DNA from: Streptomyces lavendulae subsp. lavendulae
GTDB taxonomy: Bacteria > Actinomycetota > Actinomycetes > Streptomycetales > Streptomycetaceae
Length of the DNA: 64,000 bases
NCBI RefSeq assembly: GCF_002803845.1
Contig: NZ_CP024985.1
Span: 4,402,001 to 4,466,000, forward strand
Direction: 5' to 3'
The notes beneath the pieces were generated by a model, which ran no database searches, had not been told where the DNA came from, and saw only the letters and a program-made list of their open reading frames with translations. Numbering within the stretch: the stretch's first letter is position 1; each line of letters opens with the position of its first letter. Below, piece by piece: positions 32,125 to 41,088 of this stretch. The position numbers and the translations under genes were made by a program.

Positions 32125-33792
32125 CTACTGCGGGTCGCCGGTGGAGACGACCAGGGTGAACTCCGTGCCCTCCTTGGCGACGTCCGTGCCCGCCGCCGGC
32201 AGCTGCTCCAGGACGGTGTCCTGGCCGTAGACCGCCTCGTCGCGGTCCTGGAGGGTGAACCTCCAGCCCGCGGCCTGGATGCACTCCTTCACCGAGCGCA
32301 GGTTCTTGTAACGGAAGTCCGGCGCCACGACCTTCGAGGCGTCCTTGTAGGACTTCGTGGGGCTCTTGCACTTCTCCAGGTCGATCGTGCGCGAGGTGTC
32401 CGGCCCCTTGTGGCCCGCCACCGCGGGGGCGGACGCCGACTTCGACGAATCCGGAGCGGCCGTGCCGCCGTTGTCGCCCTCGTCGCCGCCCATGTTCCAC
32501 ACCGCGATCAGGCCGCCGATGGCCAGCAGGGCCACCGCGATCGCCCCGACCACCACCGGCGTGTTCCGCTTCCCGCCGCCCGAGGAGGAGGCAGAAGGGG
32601 CCGGGGAGATGGTGAACGGCGGTGGGGTCTGCGGCGCGTACTGCTGCTGCGGGGCCGGCGTCGGCGCCGCGGTGTGCGGGTACGCGTAGCCGCCCTGCGC
32701 GTGCTGCTGCGGCGGGGGCGTCGGCGCGTACGGGGACGGCGGCGGGGTCTGCGCGCCCGGGTACGGCTGCTGGAGCGACTGCGCCGGCGGCGCCTGGAAC
32801 CCGGAGTCCACCGGCGGGAACACGGCCGAGCCGACGCCCGCCCCGCTGCCGCCCGGGGCGGCGCCCGGGACGATGACCGGAGCCCCGGTCTGACCGGCCG
32901 ACAGGACCCGCGAGATCTCGTCCCGCATGGCCGAGGCCGTCGGGAAGCGCTCGTTCGGGTTCTTCTTCAGGGCCCGCGCCACCAGGGCGTCCATGGCCGG
33001 GGTGATCGACCGGTTGATGCTCGACGGAGCGACCGGCTCCTCCTGGACGTGCGCGTACGCGATCGCCAGCGGGGAGTCCGCCTCGAACGGGATCCGGCCC
33101 GTCAGCAGCTGGAACAGCATGATGCCGACCGAATACAGGTCGGACCGGGCGTCCACGCCACGGCCCAGCGCCTGCTCCGGCGAGAGGTACTGCGGGGTGC
33201 CGACGACCATGCCGGTCTGGGTCATCGAGGTGACCCCCGACTGCATGGCCCGCGCGATGCCGAAGTCCATGACCTTGACCACGCCGCGCTTGGTCATCAT
33301 CACGTTGCCGGGCTTGATGTCGCGGTGGACCAGGCCCATCTCGTGGCTGGTCTCCAGCGCGGCCAGCACGTCGGCCGTCACCTTCAGCGCCTTGTCGGCC
33401 GGCATCGCCCCGTACTGGCGGACGTCCGCGTCGAGGACGGAGCCGAGCGGCTGCCCCTCCACGTACTCCATGACGATGTACGGCATGACCGTGCCGTCGG
33501 CGCCGGAGGAGCCGAACGTCACCTCGCCCTCGCCGGTGTCGAAGACCGAGACGATATTGGTGTGCGACAGTTTCGCAACAGCCTGCGCCTCACGCCGGAA
33601 CCGCTCGCGGAAGGACGCTTCGCGGCCGAGTTCGCTGTGCAGGGTCTTGATGGCGACCTGGCGGTCGAGCGCGGAGTCGTACGCGAGGTAGACCGAGGCC
33701 ATGCCTCCCTCGCCCAGCAAATCCCTTAGCTGGTAACGGCCACCGGCCAGGGAGCCGCCTGCGTACCGGCCCTGTGTGGCGTCCTGGCTCAT
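32125..33792 (-). CDS. Transmembrane Ser/Thr protein kinase with PASTA-like ectodomain
   Basis: A 555-residue Hanks-type kinase. The catalytic domain (about residues 18-285) has GEGGMASVYLAYD, ATP-binding Lys 49 (VAIKTL), catalytic HRDIKPGN (156-163), DFG (176-178) and activation loop SMTQTGMVVGTPQYLSPEQ. A Pro/Gln/Tyr-rich linker is followed by one membrane helix (TPVVVGAIAVALLAIGGLIA). The external C-terminus, ending AAGTDVAKEGTEFTLVVSTG, resembles a single PASTA-type unit, which in PknB senses cell-wall fragments. ATG 33792 follows GAGGGGAAG. It is divergent from a second kinase across 226 bp. Confidence 0.9.
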   Translation of the reverse strand: MSQDATQGRYAGGSLAGGRYQLRDLLGEGGMASVYLAYDSALDRQVAIKTLHSELGREASFRERFRREAQAVAKLSHTNIVSVFDTGEGEVTFGSSGADGTVMPYIVMEYVEGQPLGSVLDADVRQYGAMPADKALKVTADVLAALETSHEMGLVHRDIKPGNVMMTKRGVVKVMDFGIARAMQSGVTSMTQTGMVVGTPQYLSPEQALGRGVDARSDLYSVGIMLFQLLTGRIPFEADSPLAIAYAHVQEEPVAPSSINRSITPAMDALVARALKKNPNERFPTASAMRDEISRVLSAGQTGAPVIVPGAAPGGSGAGVGSAVFPPVDSGFQAPPAQSLQQPYPGAQTPPPSPYAPTPPPQQHAQGGYAYPHTAAPTPAPQQQYAPQTPPPFTISPAPSASSSGGGKRNTPVVVGAIAVALLAIGGLIAVWNMGGDEGDNGGTAAPDSSKSASAPAVAGHKGPDTSRTIDLEKCKSPTKSYKDASKVVAPDFRYKNLRSVKECIQAAGWRFTLQDRDEAVYGQDTVLEQLPAAGTDVAKEGTEFTLVVSTGDPQ

Positions 33793-34018
33793 GACTGTTG
33801 CTTCCCCTCGGGCTGTGTCCCTACGCGTCTGGCTGAGCGCATGTCGCGCCCAGTCTGCCGGAGGGCAAGCACACGTCAAGCCGGTGCCCGCTGCGTGACC
33901 ATGGGGCCACAGGGTGTCTGTGTCCGAACGGTGACCGGTTCGGAGGCTGTAGCGTTCATCGGAGCACCCGATGAGGACCCACCGCTAGAGCGGACGAGAG
34001 AGACGACGGCGAGGACTG

Positions 34019-35632
34019 ATGGCACCCGAACCCGAGGGAAACGGCGCCGGGATGGCCGACGGTCCTGAGCACTGGGGCGCCGGCGGCCTGGTGGGCGACG
34101 GACGTTACCGTCTCACCCACCGGCTGGGCCGCGGCGGCATGGCGGAGGTCTTCGCCGCCGAGGACGTGCGGCTGGGCCGCACCGTGGCCGTGAAGCTGCT
34201 GCGCGCGGACCTCGCCGAGGACCCGGTCTCCAAGGCCCGCTTCACGCGTGAGGCACAGTCGGTCGCCGGGCTGAACCACCACGCGGTGGTCGCCGTGTAC
34301 GACTCGGGCGAGGACCAGGTCGGCCCGAACGTCGTCCCCTACATCGTGATGGAGCTGGTCGAGGGCCGCACCATCCGGGACCTGCTGATCAGCGCCGAGG
34401 CCCCCGGGCCCGAGCAGGCGCTCATCATCGTCTCGGGCGTGCTGGAGGCGCTGGCCTACTCGCACCAGCACGGCATCGTGCACCGCGACATCAAGCCCGC
34501 CAACGTCATCATCACCCACACCGGCGCGGTGAAGGTGATGGACTTCGGCATCGCCCGCGCCCTGCACGGCGCGCAGTCGACGATGACCCAGACCGGCATG
34601 GTCATGGGAACCCCGCAGTACCTGTCGCCGGAACAGGCCCTCGGCAAGGCCGTGGACCACCGCAGCGACCTGTACGCGACCGGCTGCCTGCTCTACGAAC
34701 TCCTCGCGCTGCGGCCCCCCTTCACCGGTGAGACCCCGCTGTCGGTGGTCTACCAGCACGTCCAGGACGCGCCGGTCCCGCCGTCGCAGCTGCCCGAGGG
34801 CCACTCGATCCCGCAGGAACTCGACGGCCTGGTCATGCGGTCGCTGGCCAAGGACCCCGACGACCGCTTCCAGAGCGCCGAGGAGATGCGCGGGCTCGTC
34901 CAGTACGCGCTCCAGATGCTCCAGGACCAGGGACCGAACACCGGCACCTGGAACACCGGCCCCGTCACCATGTCGCTCCCGCACGGCCAGCCGGGCGGCG
35001 CGGCCACCACGGCCATGCCCGCGGGCGGCAACGGCGGCCCGCGCCCGCAGTACAACGCGCACGCCACGACCTCGCAGTTCCAGCAGCCGATGGTGCCCCC
35101 GCTCAACCCCGACGACGGCACCGCCTTCCCCGGCGGCGGCGGTCACGGCGGTCCGGGCAACGGCCACGGCGGGTACGGCGGCGGCTACGACGGCGGTTAC
35201 GACGGCCGTCGCAGCGGCAAGTGGAAGGTGTGGGTGTTCGCGCTGCTCGCGGTCCTCGCCATCGCCGGCGGTGTCGCGTACGCGGTGAAGAACGGCGTGG
35301 CCGGCGGCGGTGGCGGTGGCGGCGGGAAGCCGGGCACCAGCCAGAGCTCCCCGGGCACCACCCAGAGCAGCCCGAACTCGACGCCGGACACCCCGTCGAA
35401 CCCGCCGAGCACCGACTCCGGCGGCTCGCGCGAGGAGACGTTCACGCCGACGCCGACGCGCACCAAGTACACGCCGACGACCAGCCCGACGGCGTCCACC
35501 GCCACCACCCCGCCGCCGGACACGAAGTCCCCGACGACGCCGCAGACGACGCCGCCGACCAAGCCGCCGACCACGCCGCCGACCAAGCCGCCGGCCTCCG
35601 GCGGTGGTGAGAACCCGGTCAGCGAGCCGTAG
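34019..35632 (+). CDS. Transmembrane Ser/Thr protein kinase with Thr/Pro-rich tail
   Basis: A 537-residue Hanks-type kinase with GRGGMAEVFAAED, Lys 59 (VAVKLL), HRDIKPAN (155-162), DFG (175-177) and activation segment STMTQTGMVMGTPQYLSPEQ. After a Gly/Tyr-rich juxtamembrane stretch comes one helix (WVFALLAVLAIAGGVAYAV) and a 110-residue external tail of Thr, Pro and Ser (repeated TPPTKPPTTPPTKPP) with no folded sensor. The catalytic domain is close in sequence to the divergent neighbour, so the two probably arose by duplication. ATG 34019 is the first codon of a normal kinase N-terminus. A strong hairpin follows the stop. Confidence 0.9.
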   Translation: MAPEPEGNGAGMADGPEHWGAGGLVGDGRYRLTHRLGRGGMAEVFAAEDVRLGRTVAVKLLRADLAEDPVSKARFTREAQSVAGLNHHAVVAVYDSGEDQVGPNVVPYIVMELVEGRTIRDLLISAEAPGPEQALIIVSGVLEALAYSHQHGIVHRDIKPANVIITHTGAVKVMDFGIARALHGAQSTMTQTGMVMGTPQYLSPEQALGKAVDHRSDLYATGCLLYELLALRPPFTGETPLSVVYQHVQDAPVPPSQLPEGHSIPQELDGLVMRSLAKDPDDRFQSAEEMRGLVQYALQMLQDQGPNTGTWNTGPVTMSLPHGQPGGAATTAMPAGGNGGPRPQYNAHATTSQFQQPMVPPLNPDDGTAFPGGGGHGGPGNGHGGYGGGYDGGYDGRRSGKWKVWVFALLAVLAIAGGVAYAVKNGVAGGGGGGGGKPGTSQSSPGTTQSSPNSTPDTPSNPPSTDSGGSREETFTPTPTRTKYTPTTSPTASTATTPPPDTKSPTTPQTTPPTKPPTTPPTKPPASGGGENPVSEP

Positions 35633-35656
35633 CAGCGGGGCGTACGGACGTACGAG

Positions 35657-35690
35657 AAGGGCCCGGCGGAATTCATTCCGCCGGGCCCTT
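35657..35690. terminator. Bidirectional hairpin terminator
   Basis: AAGGGCCCGGCGGAAT (35657-35672) and ATTCCGCCGGGCCCTT (35675-35690) are perfect 16-bp arms around TC, followed by CTTCTT. It lies between the kinase stop and the convergent FMN-binding protein, so it can end transcription from both sides. It is the clearest intrinsic terminator in the window. Confidence 0.92.
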
Positions 35691-35707
35691 CTTCATGAAT
35701 GCGCTGA

Positions 35708-36124
35708 TCAGAGCACGTGCTGGTACTGCCGGTCCAGATTCCCCGCAAGCGTGTGCACGGTGACGAGCTGGGGTTCGATTCTCATGTAGACCGGGTCGAA
35801 CACCGCGCCGTCCACGAAATGCGGACCCGGCCCGAATAGTTCCAGTTCCGCCGTGGTCGGTTCGACGATCCGCGCGGTCCCGGTGAACTGCACCGACCAC
35901 AGGTGCGGGTCACGGGAATTGAAGTTGTCCGCCCCGTACGAGACGACACTGCCGTTGCACGCGTGGTGGTGGCCGAAACCGGCGTGCATCCTCAGCACGA
36001 CCTCGCCGTCCACCGCGATGTGGCGGGCCAGGGCGAGGAAGGGCAGCGCGCGCATGCTGGTGGCGACCCGCCCGTAGGGCACGCGGCGCAGCAGTTCGAT
36101 GGCGTGGAGTTCCTCCGGTGACAT
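35708..36124 (-). CDS. Pyridoxamine 5'-phosphate oxidase-like FMN-binding protein
   Basis: A 138-residue single-domain split-barrel flavin protein. Family-type segments are the N-terminal ELLRRVPYGRVATSMRALPFLA, central GEVVLRMHAGFG and PHLWSVQFTGTARIVEP. Such actinobacterial proteins bind FMN, F420 or haem, and cofactor cannot be assigned here. ATG 36124 gives MSPEELHAIELL; the longer upstream reading is not supported by a ribosome site. It is a lone gene downstream of the response regulator's strand-mate region. Confidence 0.75.
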   Translation of the reverse strand: MSPEELHAIELLRRVPYGRVATSMRALPFLALARHIAVDGEVVLRMHAGFGHHHACNGSVVSYGADNFNSRDPHLWSVQFTGTARIVEPTTAELELFGPGPHFVDGAVFDPVYMRIEPQLVTVHTLAGNLDRQYQHVL

Positions 36125-36287
36125 GGGGACCACTCTCCGGCACCGACGGTACGCCGGGGAAGGGGATCCGGCCCCGATGATCGGGGACGTTGGTCCCGAA
36201 TGACACGGCCCGCACCGTGGCACACGGGCACACCGGCGCGCCGGCGGCTCGAAGGGCGGTAGGGCCGGGCCGGAGGTCCGCCGGAGC

Positions 36288-36965
36288 CTAGCGCTTCTCG
36301 GCCTGGAGGCGCGCCACGTACGCGGCGGCCTGGGAACGGCGCTCCATGCCCAGCTTCGACAGCAGGCTGGAGACGTAGTTCTTGATGGTCTTCTCCGCGA
36401 GGTGCAGCCGCTCCCCGATGACGCGGTTCGTCAGGCCCTCGCCGATCAGGTCGAGGATCTTGCGCTCCTGCTCGGTGAGGTTCGACAGGCGGTCGTCGCC
36501 CTTGCCGTTCTTGCCGTCGCGCAGCCGCTCCAGCACCCGCGCGGTCGCGACCGGGTCCAGCAGCGACTTGCCGGCCGCCACGTCCCGTACGGCGCTGAGC
36601 AGCTCGTTCCCCCGGATGGCCTTCAGGACGTAACCCGAGGCACCGGCCATGATCGCGTCGAAGAGGGCCTCGTCATCGGCGAACGAGGTCAGCATCAGGC
36701 ACTTGATGTCCTCGTTCTGGGAGCGCACCTCGGGGCAGACCTCGACGCCGCTGCCGTCCGGGAGCCGGACATCGAGCACGGCCACGTCGGGGCGGGTCGC
36801 CGGGATGCGCACCAGCGCGTCCGCCGCCGTACCGGCCTCGCCGACGATCTCGATGTCGTCTTCTACCGACAAGAGCTCATGAACGCCCCGACGTACCACT
36901 TCGTGGTCGTCCAGGAGGAATACCTTGATTTTTCCGTCTTCGCGCACAAAGTCATCTTCACACAC
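36288..36965 (-). CDS. Orphan NarL/LuxR-family response regulator
   Basis: A 225-residue two-component regulator. The receiver domain has acidic pocket LLDDHE, phospho-accepting Asp in AVLDVRLPDGSG, conserved Thr/Ser in LMLTSFADDE and Lys in YVLKAIRGNEL. The C-terminal LuxR HTH is LTEQERKILDLIGEGLTNRV then LAEKTIKNYVSSLLSKLGM. It resembles DosR/DevR-type regulators. GTG 36965 has GGAAGGGG six bases upstream; GTG 36947 is a weaker alternative. No histidine kinase is adjacent, so it is an orphan. It diverges from bkdF and may regulate it. Confidence 0.92.
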   Translation of the reverse strand: MCEDDFVREDGKIKVFLLDDHEVVRRGVHELLSVEDDIEIVGEAGTAADALVRIPATRPDVAVLDVRLPDGSGVEVCPEVRSQNEDIKCLMLTSFADDEALFDAIMAGASGYVLKAIRGNELLSAVRDVAAGKSLLDPVATARVLERLRDGKNGKGDDRLSNLTEQERKILDLIGEGLTNRVIGERLHLAEKTIKNYVSSLLSKLGMERRSQAAAYVARLQAEKR

Positions 36966-37272
36966 TCACCCCTTCCCTGCCGGAGTTACCCGGGATAACG
37001 TGCCGTTGTTCCGGCCCCCTGCAAGGCTGTGACCAGTCGTTGTTCCCGCAGCCGCCGATTTACTTGGATATCCAAGCAAAATCGCAGGTCAAGTGGGGTT
37101 TCGCAGTTATGCGACGCACTGGGTAACGTGCATTGCGCAGGGCACTCGCCGGGGCACCTGTCACGCCTGAATCCCGTACGTGCCGTGCACCCACCCCGTG
37201 CGCGGGTACGGATACAGGTGAGCCGCACTGGTCCCCGGAGAACCCGGGTGCCGGACCGACGGAGGAGCACAC
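36966..37272. promoter_or_regulatory. 307-bp divergent promoter region of the response regulator and bkdFGH
   Basis: The region is AT-richer than its surroundings, especially at 37056-37085. It contains the perfect 14-bp palindrome CTTGGATATCCAAG (37063-37076) and an Lrp-like AT patch around 37100-37135. No gene is visible in it. It must hold promoters for both divergent genes. Confidence 0.7.
37063..37076. promoter_or_regulatory. Perfect 14-bp palindrome, candidate operator for bkdF and/or the response regulator
   Basis: CTTGGATATCCAAG lies about 98 bp upstream of the orphan response regulator start and 197 bp upstream of bkdF. Its isolation in an AT-rich patch of a very GC-rich genome points to a protein-binding site. 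The binder is unknown; the orphan regulator or an Lrp-type protein are candidates. Confidence 0.5.
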
Positions 37273-38481
37273 GTGACCGTGGAGAGCACTGCCGCGCGCA
37301 AGCCGCGACGCAGCAGCGGCACCAAGCGGGCGGCAGGCGCGGCGAGCGCCCGCAAGACCGCCGCTGCCACCGCACAGCCGCACGACGCCGAACCTCAGCT
37401 CGTACAGCTGCTGACGCCCGAAGGTGAACGGGTCGACGCCGGGGACCACCCCGACGTCGCGGAGTTCGCGCACTTCGTCGCGGACATCACCACCGAGGAC
37501 CTGCGCGGGCTCTACCGCGACATGGTCCTGACCCGCCGCTTCGACGGTGAGGCGACCGCTCTCCAGCGCCAGGGCGAGCTGGGCCTGTGGGCCTCGCTGC
37601 TCGGCCAGGAGGCCGCGCAGATCGGCTCCGGCCGGGCCCTGCGCGACGACGACTACGTCTTCCCGACCTACCGCGAGCACGGTGTGGCCTGGTGTCGCGG
37701 GGTCGACCCGACGAACCTGCTCGGCATGTTCCGCGGCGTGAACCACGGTGGCTGGGACCCGACCACCAACAACTTCCACCTGTACACGATCGTGATCGGC
37801 TCGCAGACGCTGCACGCCACCGGCTACGCCATGGGCGTGGCCAAGGACGGCGCCGACTCCGCGGTCATCGCGTACTTCGGCGACGGCGCGTCCAGCCAGG
37901 GCGACGTCATGGAGGCGTTCAACTTCGCCGCCGTGTACAACTCGCCCGTCGTGTTCTTCTGCCAGAACAACCAGTGGGCGATCTCCGAGCCGACCGAGCG
38001 CCAGATGCGCGTGCCGCTCTACCAGCGCGCACAGGGCTTCGGCTTCCCCGGCATCCGCGTCGACGGCAACGACGTCCTCGCCTGCCTCGCGGTCACCCGC
38101 TGGGCCCTGGACCGGGCCCGCCGGGGCGAGGGCCCGACCCTGGTCGAGGCGTTCACGTACCGCATGGGCGCGCACACCACCTCCGACGACCCGACCAAGT
38201 ACCGGCGGGACGAGGAGACGGCGGCCTGGGAGGCCAAGGACCCGATCCTGCGCCTGAAGGCCCACCTGCTCGCCTCCGGCGGCGCCGACGAGGCCTTCTT
38301 CGCGGAGCTGGAGGCCGAGAGCGAGACGCTCGGCAAGCGCGTCCGCGAGGTCGTGCGCTCCATGCCCGACCCCGACACCATGGCGATCTTCGAGAACGTC
38401 TACGCGGACGGGCACGCGCTCGTCGACGAGGAGCGCGCGCAGTTCGCCGCCTACCTCGCGTCCTTCGAGGGTGGGGAGTGA
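37273..38481 (+). CDS. bkdF: Branched-chain alpha-keto acid dehydrogenase E1 alpha subunit (second copy)
   Basis: A 402-residue E1 alpha. A Lys/Arg/Ala-rich N-terminal extension of about 45 residues (TAARKPRRSSGTKRAAGAAS) precedes the conserved domain. The thiamine-diphosphate motif runs GDGASSQGDVMEAFNFAAVY to FFCQNN. The loop AFTYRMGAHTTSDDPTKYRR is the usual phosphorylation-site region. GTG 37273 is preceded by GGAGGAG. It starts the second three-gene keto-acid dehydrogenase operon here, and length and order fit S. avermitilis bkdFGH. It differs clearly from BkdA, so this is an ancient paralogue. Confidence 0.9.
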   Translation: MTVESTAARKPRRSSGTKRAAGAASARKTAAATAQPHDAEPQLVQLLTPEGERVDAGDHPDVAEFAHFVADITTEDLRGLYRDMVLTRRFDGEATALQRQGELGLWASLLGQEAAQIGSGRALRDDDYVFPTYREHGVAWCRGVDPTNLLGMFRGVNHGGWDPTTNNFHLYTIVIGSQTLHATGYAMGVAKDGADSAVIAYFGDGASSQGDVMEAFNFAAVYNSPVVFFCQNNQWAISEPTERQMRVPLYQRAQGFGFPGIRVDGNDVLACLAVTRWALDRARRGEGPTLVEAFTYRMGAHTTSDDPTKYRRDEETAAWEAKDPILRLKAHLLASGGADEAFFAELEAESETLGKRVREVVRSMPDPDTMAIFENVYADGHALVDEERAQFAAYLASFEGGE

Positions 38482-38486
38482 CCACC

Positions 38487-39467
38487 ATGGCCATCGAGAA
38501 GATGTCGATCGCGAAGGCGCTCAACGAGTCGCTGCGCAAAGCCATGGAGACGGACCCCAAGGTCCTGATCATGGGCGAGGACGTCGGCAAGCTGGGCGGT
38601 GTCTTCCGCATCACCGACGGACTCCAGAAGGACTTCGGCGAGGAGCGGGTCATCGACACCCCGCTCGCCGAGTCGGGCATCGTCGGCACCGCCATCGGCC
38701 TGGCCCTGCGGGGGTACCGGCCGGTCGTCGAGATCCAGTTCGACGGTTTCGTCTTCCCCGCGTACGACCAGATCGTCACGCAGCTCGCGAAGATGCACGC
38801 ACGCGCCCTCGGCAAGATCAAGCTGCCGGTCGTCATCCGCATCCCCTACGCGGGCGGCATCGGCGCGGTCGAGCACCACAGCGAGTCCCCGGAGGCGCTC
38901 TTCGCGCACGTCCCGGGCCTGAAGGTGGTCTCGCCCTCCAACGCCAGCGACGCCTACTGGATGCTCCAGCAGGCGATCCTCAGCGACGACCCGGTGATCT
39001 TCTTCGAGCCGAAGCGGCGCTACTGGGACAAGGGCGAGGTCGACGTCGACGCCATCCCCGGCGAGCTGCACAAGGCGCGCGTCACCCGCTCCGGCACCGA
39101 CCTGACCCTGGCGGCCTACGGCCCCATGGTGAAGGTCTGCATGGAGGCGGCGGCCGCGGCGGCCGAGGAGGGCAAGTCGGTGGAGGTCGTCGACCTGCGC
39201 TCGATGTCCCCCGTCGACTTCGACGGGCTGCAGGCCTCGGTGGAGCGCACCCGCCGGCTCGTGGTCGTCCACGAGGCGCCGGTGTTCCTGGGCGTGGGCG
39301 CGGAGATCGCCGCCCGCATCACGGAGCGGTGCTTCTACCACCTGGAGGCCCCCGTGCTGCGCGTGGGCGGGTTCCACGCCCCGTACCCGCCGGCCCGCCT
39401 GGAGGACGAGTACCTGCCGGGCCTGGACAGGGTGCTCGACGCCGTCGACCGCTCGCTGGCGTACTGA
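38487..39467 (+). CDS. bkdG: Branched-chain alpha-keto acid dehydrogenase E1 beta subunit (second copy)
   Basis: A 326-residue E1 beta with VLIMGEDVGKLGGVFRITDG, DTPLAESGIVGTAIGLALRG, IPYAGGIGAVEHHSESPEAL and VHEAPVFLGVGAEIAARITE. ATG 38487 is spaced eight bases from GGGGAG. An in-frame GTG at 38478 would overlap the bkdF stop (GTGA) but sits too close to the ribosome site. It pairs with BkdF to decarboxylate branched-chain keto acids. Residue identity to BkdB is high around the active site. Confidence 0.92.
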   Translation: MAIEKMSIAKALNESLRKAMETDPKVLIMGEDVGKLGGVFRITDGLQKDFGEERVIDTPLAESGIVGTAIGLALRGYRPVVEIQFDGFVFPAYDQIVTQLAKMHARALGKIKLPVVIRIPYAGGIGAVEHHSESPEALFAHVPGLKVVSPSNASDAYWMLQQAILSDDPVIFFEPKRRYWDKGEVDVDAIPGELHKARVTRSGTDLTLAAYGPMVKVCMEAAAAAAEEGKSVEVVDLRSMSPVDFDGLQASVERTRRLVVVHEAPVFLGVGAEIAARITERCFYHLEAPVLRVGGFHAPYPPARLEDEYLPGLDRVLDAVDRSLAY

Positions 39468-39480
39468 GGAGAGCCCCGCC

Positions 39481-40959
39481 ATGACGATCCGCGAATTCAA
39501 GATGCCCGACGTGGGCGAGGGCCTGACCGAGGCCGAGATCCTCAAGTGGTACGTCCAGCCGGGTGACACCGTCACCGACGGGCAGGTCGTCTGCGAGGTC
39601 GAGACCGCGAAGGCGGCCGTGGAGCTGCCGATCCCCTTCGACGGGGTGGTGCACGCCCTGCTCTTCGAGGAGGGCGTGACGGTCGACGTCGGCCAGGTGA
39701 TCATCTCGGTCGAGACGGCTCCGGGTGCGGGCGACGCGGCGGAGACCGCCGTGGCCGCCCCGGCCGAGGCGGCTCCGGCCGCCGCCGTCGCGGTCGCCGC
39801 CGAGGAGGAGCCGGCCGCCGAGGGGCGCCAGCCGGTCCTGGTCGGCTACGGGGTCTCCACGGCCTCCACCAAGCGCCGCCCCCGCAAGGCCGCCGCGGGC
39901 ACGCCCGCGGCCAACGGCACCGGCGCCCCGGCGCCCGCCGTGGCCGCGCGGAACGGCAGCGCGGCCCCGGCCGCCGCGGCCGCCCCCGTGGCTCCTGCCG
40001 CTCCGGCCGTCGCCGTCCCGGCGCAGCCGGACGGGGAGCGCCCGCTGGCCAAGCCGCCGGTGCGCAAGCTCGCCAAGGACCTCGGCATCGACCTGGCCTC
40101 GGTGGTCCCCACCGGTGACGGCGGGATCGTGACCCGCGAGGACGTGCACGCCGCCGCCGCGGCCGCGATCGCCCCGGCGCCCGCGGTCGTCGTCCCGGCT
40201 CCGGCCGCCGCCGAGGCGCCCGTGCCCGTACCCGTACCGCAGGCCGTGGAGGCCTCGGCGCGGGAGACCCGGATCCCGGTCAAGGGCGTCCGCAAGGTCA
40301 CGGCCCAGGCGATGGTCAACTCCGCGTTCACCGCGCCGCACGTCACCGAGTTCATCACGCTCGACGTGACCCGGACGATGAAGCTGGTCCAGGAGCTCAA
40401 GGAGGACCCGGACCTCCAGGGTCTGCGGATCAACCCGCTGCTCCTGATCGCGAAGGCCGTGCTCGTCGCGATCCGCCGCAACCCGGACGTCAACGCGTCC
40501 TGGGACGAGGCGGCCCAGGAGATCGTGCTCAAGCACTACGTCAACCTGGGCATCGCGGCGGCCACCCCGCGCGGGCTGATCGTCCCGAACATCAAGGACG
40601 CGCACGCCAAGACCCTCGGCGAGCTGTCGACGGCCCTGTCCGAGCTGGTCGCCACGGCCCGCGACGGCAAGACCTCCCCGGCCGACATGCAGAACGGCAC
40701 CATCACCATCACCAACGTGGGCGTCTTCGGCGTCGACACCGGTACGCCCATCCTGAACCCGGGCGAGTCCGCGATCCTGGCGGTCGGCGCGATCAAGCTC
40801 CAGCCGTGGGTCCACAAGGGCAAGGTGAAGGCGCGTCAGGTCACCACCCTGGCGCTGTCGTTCGACCACCGTCTGATCGACGGCGAGCTCGGGTCCCGCT
40901 TCCTGGCCGACATCGCGGCCGTCCTGGAGCACCCGCGCCGGCTGATCACCTGGTCGTAG
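39481..40959 (+). CDS. bkdH: Branched-chain alpha-keto acid dehydrogenase E2 acyltransferase (second copy)
   Basis: A 492-residue dihydrolipoamide acyltransferase. The lipoyl domain carries ETAKAAVELP with Lys 44 as attachment site. A long Ala/Pro-rich linker, about twice that of BkdC, contains KRRPRKAAAG. The peripheral-subunit-binding domain includes PPVRKLAKDLGIDLASVVPT. The catalytic domain ends SFDHRLIDGELGSRF, with the HxxxDG catalytic motif. It completes the second complex; again no E3 gene is adjacent. A stable hairpin follows the stop. Confidence 0.92.
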   Translation: MTIREFKMPDVGEGLTEAEILKWYVQPGDTVTDGQVVCEVETAKAAVELPIPFDGVVHALLFEEGVTVDVGQVIISVETAPGAGDAAETAVAAPAEAAPAAAVAVAAEEEPAAEGRQPVLVGYGVSTASTKRRPRKAAAGTPAANGTGAPAPAVAARNGSAAPAAAAAPVAPAAPAVAVPAQPDGERPLAKPPVRKLAKDLGIDLASVVPTGDGGIVTREDVHAAAAAAIAPAPAVVVPAPAAAEAPVPVPVPQAVEASARETRIPVKGVRKVTAQAMVNSAFTAPHVTEFITLDVTRTMKLVQELKEDPDLQGLRINPLLLIAKAVLVAIRRNPDVNASWDEAAQEIVLKHYVNLGIAAATPRGLIVPNIKDAHAKTLGELSTALSELVATARDGKTSPADMQNGTITITNVGVFGVDTGTPILNPGESAILAVGAIKLQPWVHKGKVKARQVTTLALSFDHRLIDGELGSRFLADIAAVLEHPRRLITWS

Positions 40960-40980
40960 CGGTTTCGCGGCACGCCTTCC

Positions 40981-41024
40981 GAGGGGCCGGTCCGGCGCAC
41001 GCACGTGCGCGGGACCGGCCCCTC
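40981..41024. terminator. Hairpin terminator after bkdH
   Basis: GAGGGGCCGGTCC (40981-40993) pairs perfectly with GGACCGGCCCCTC (41012-41024). The intervening bases contain GCGCAC and GTGCGC, which extend the structure. It lies 22 bp after the bkdH stop. Confidence 0.88.
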
Positions 41025-41088
41025 GCATTCCGCTTCAGCACCGGCGAAATGCCTGGTCAGCGGGGTCGGGGCGTGTGATCATCGCCGG

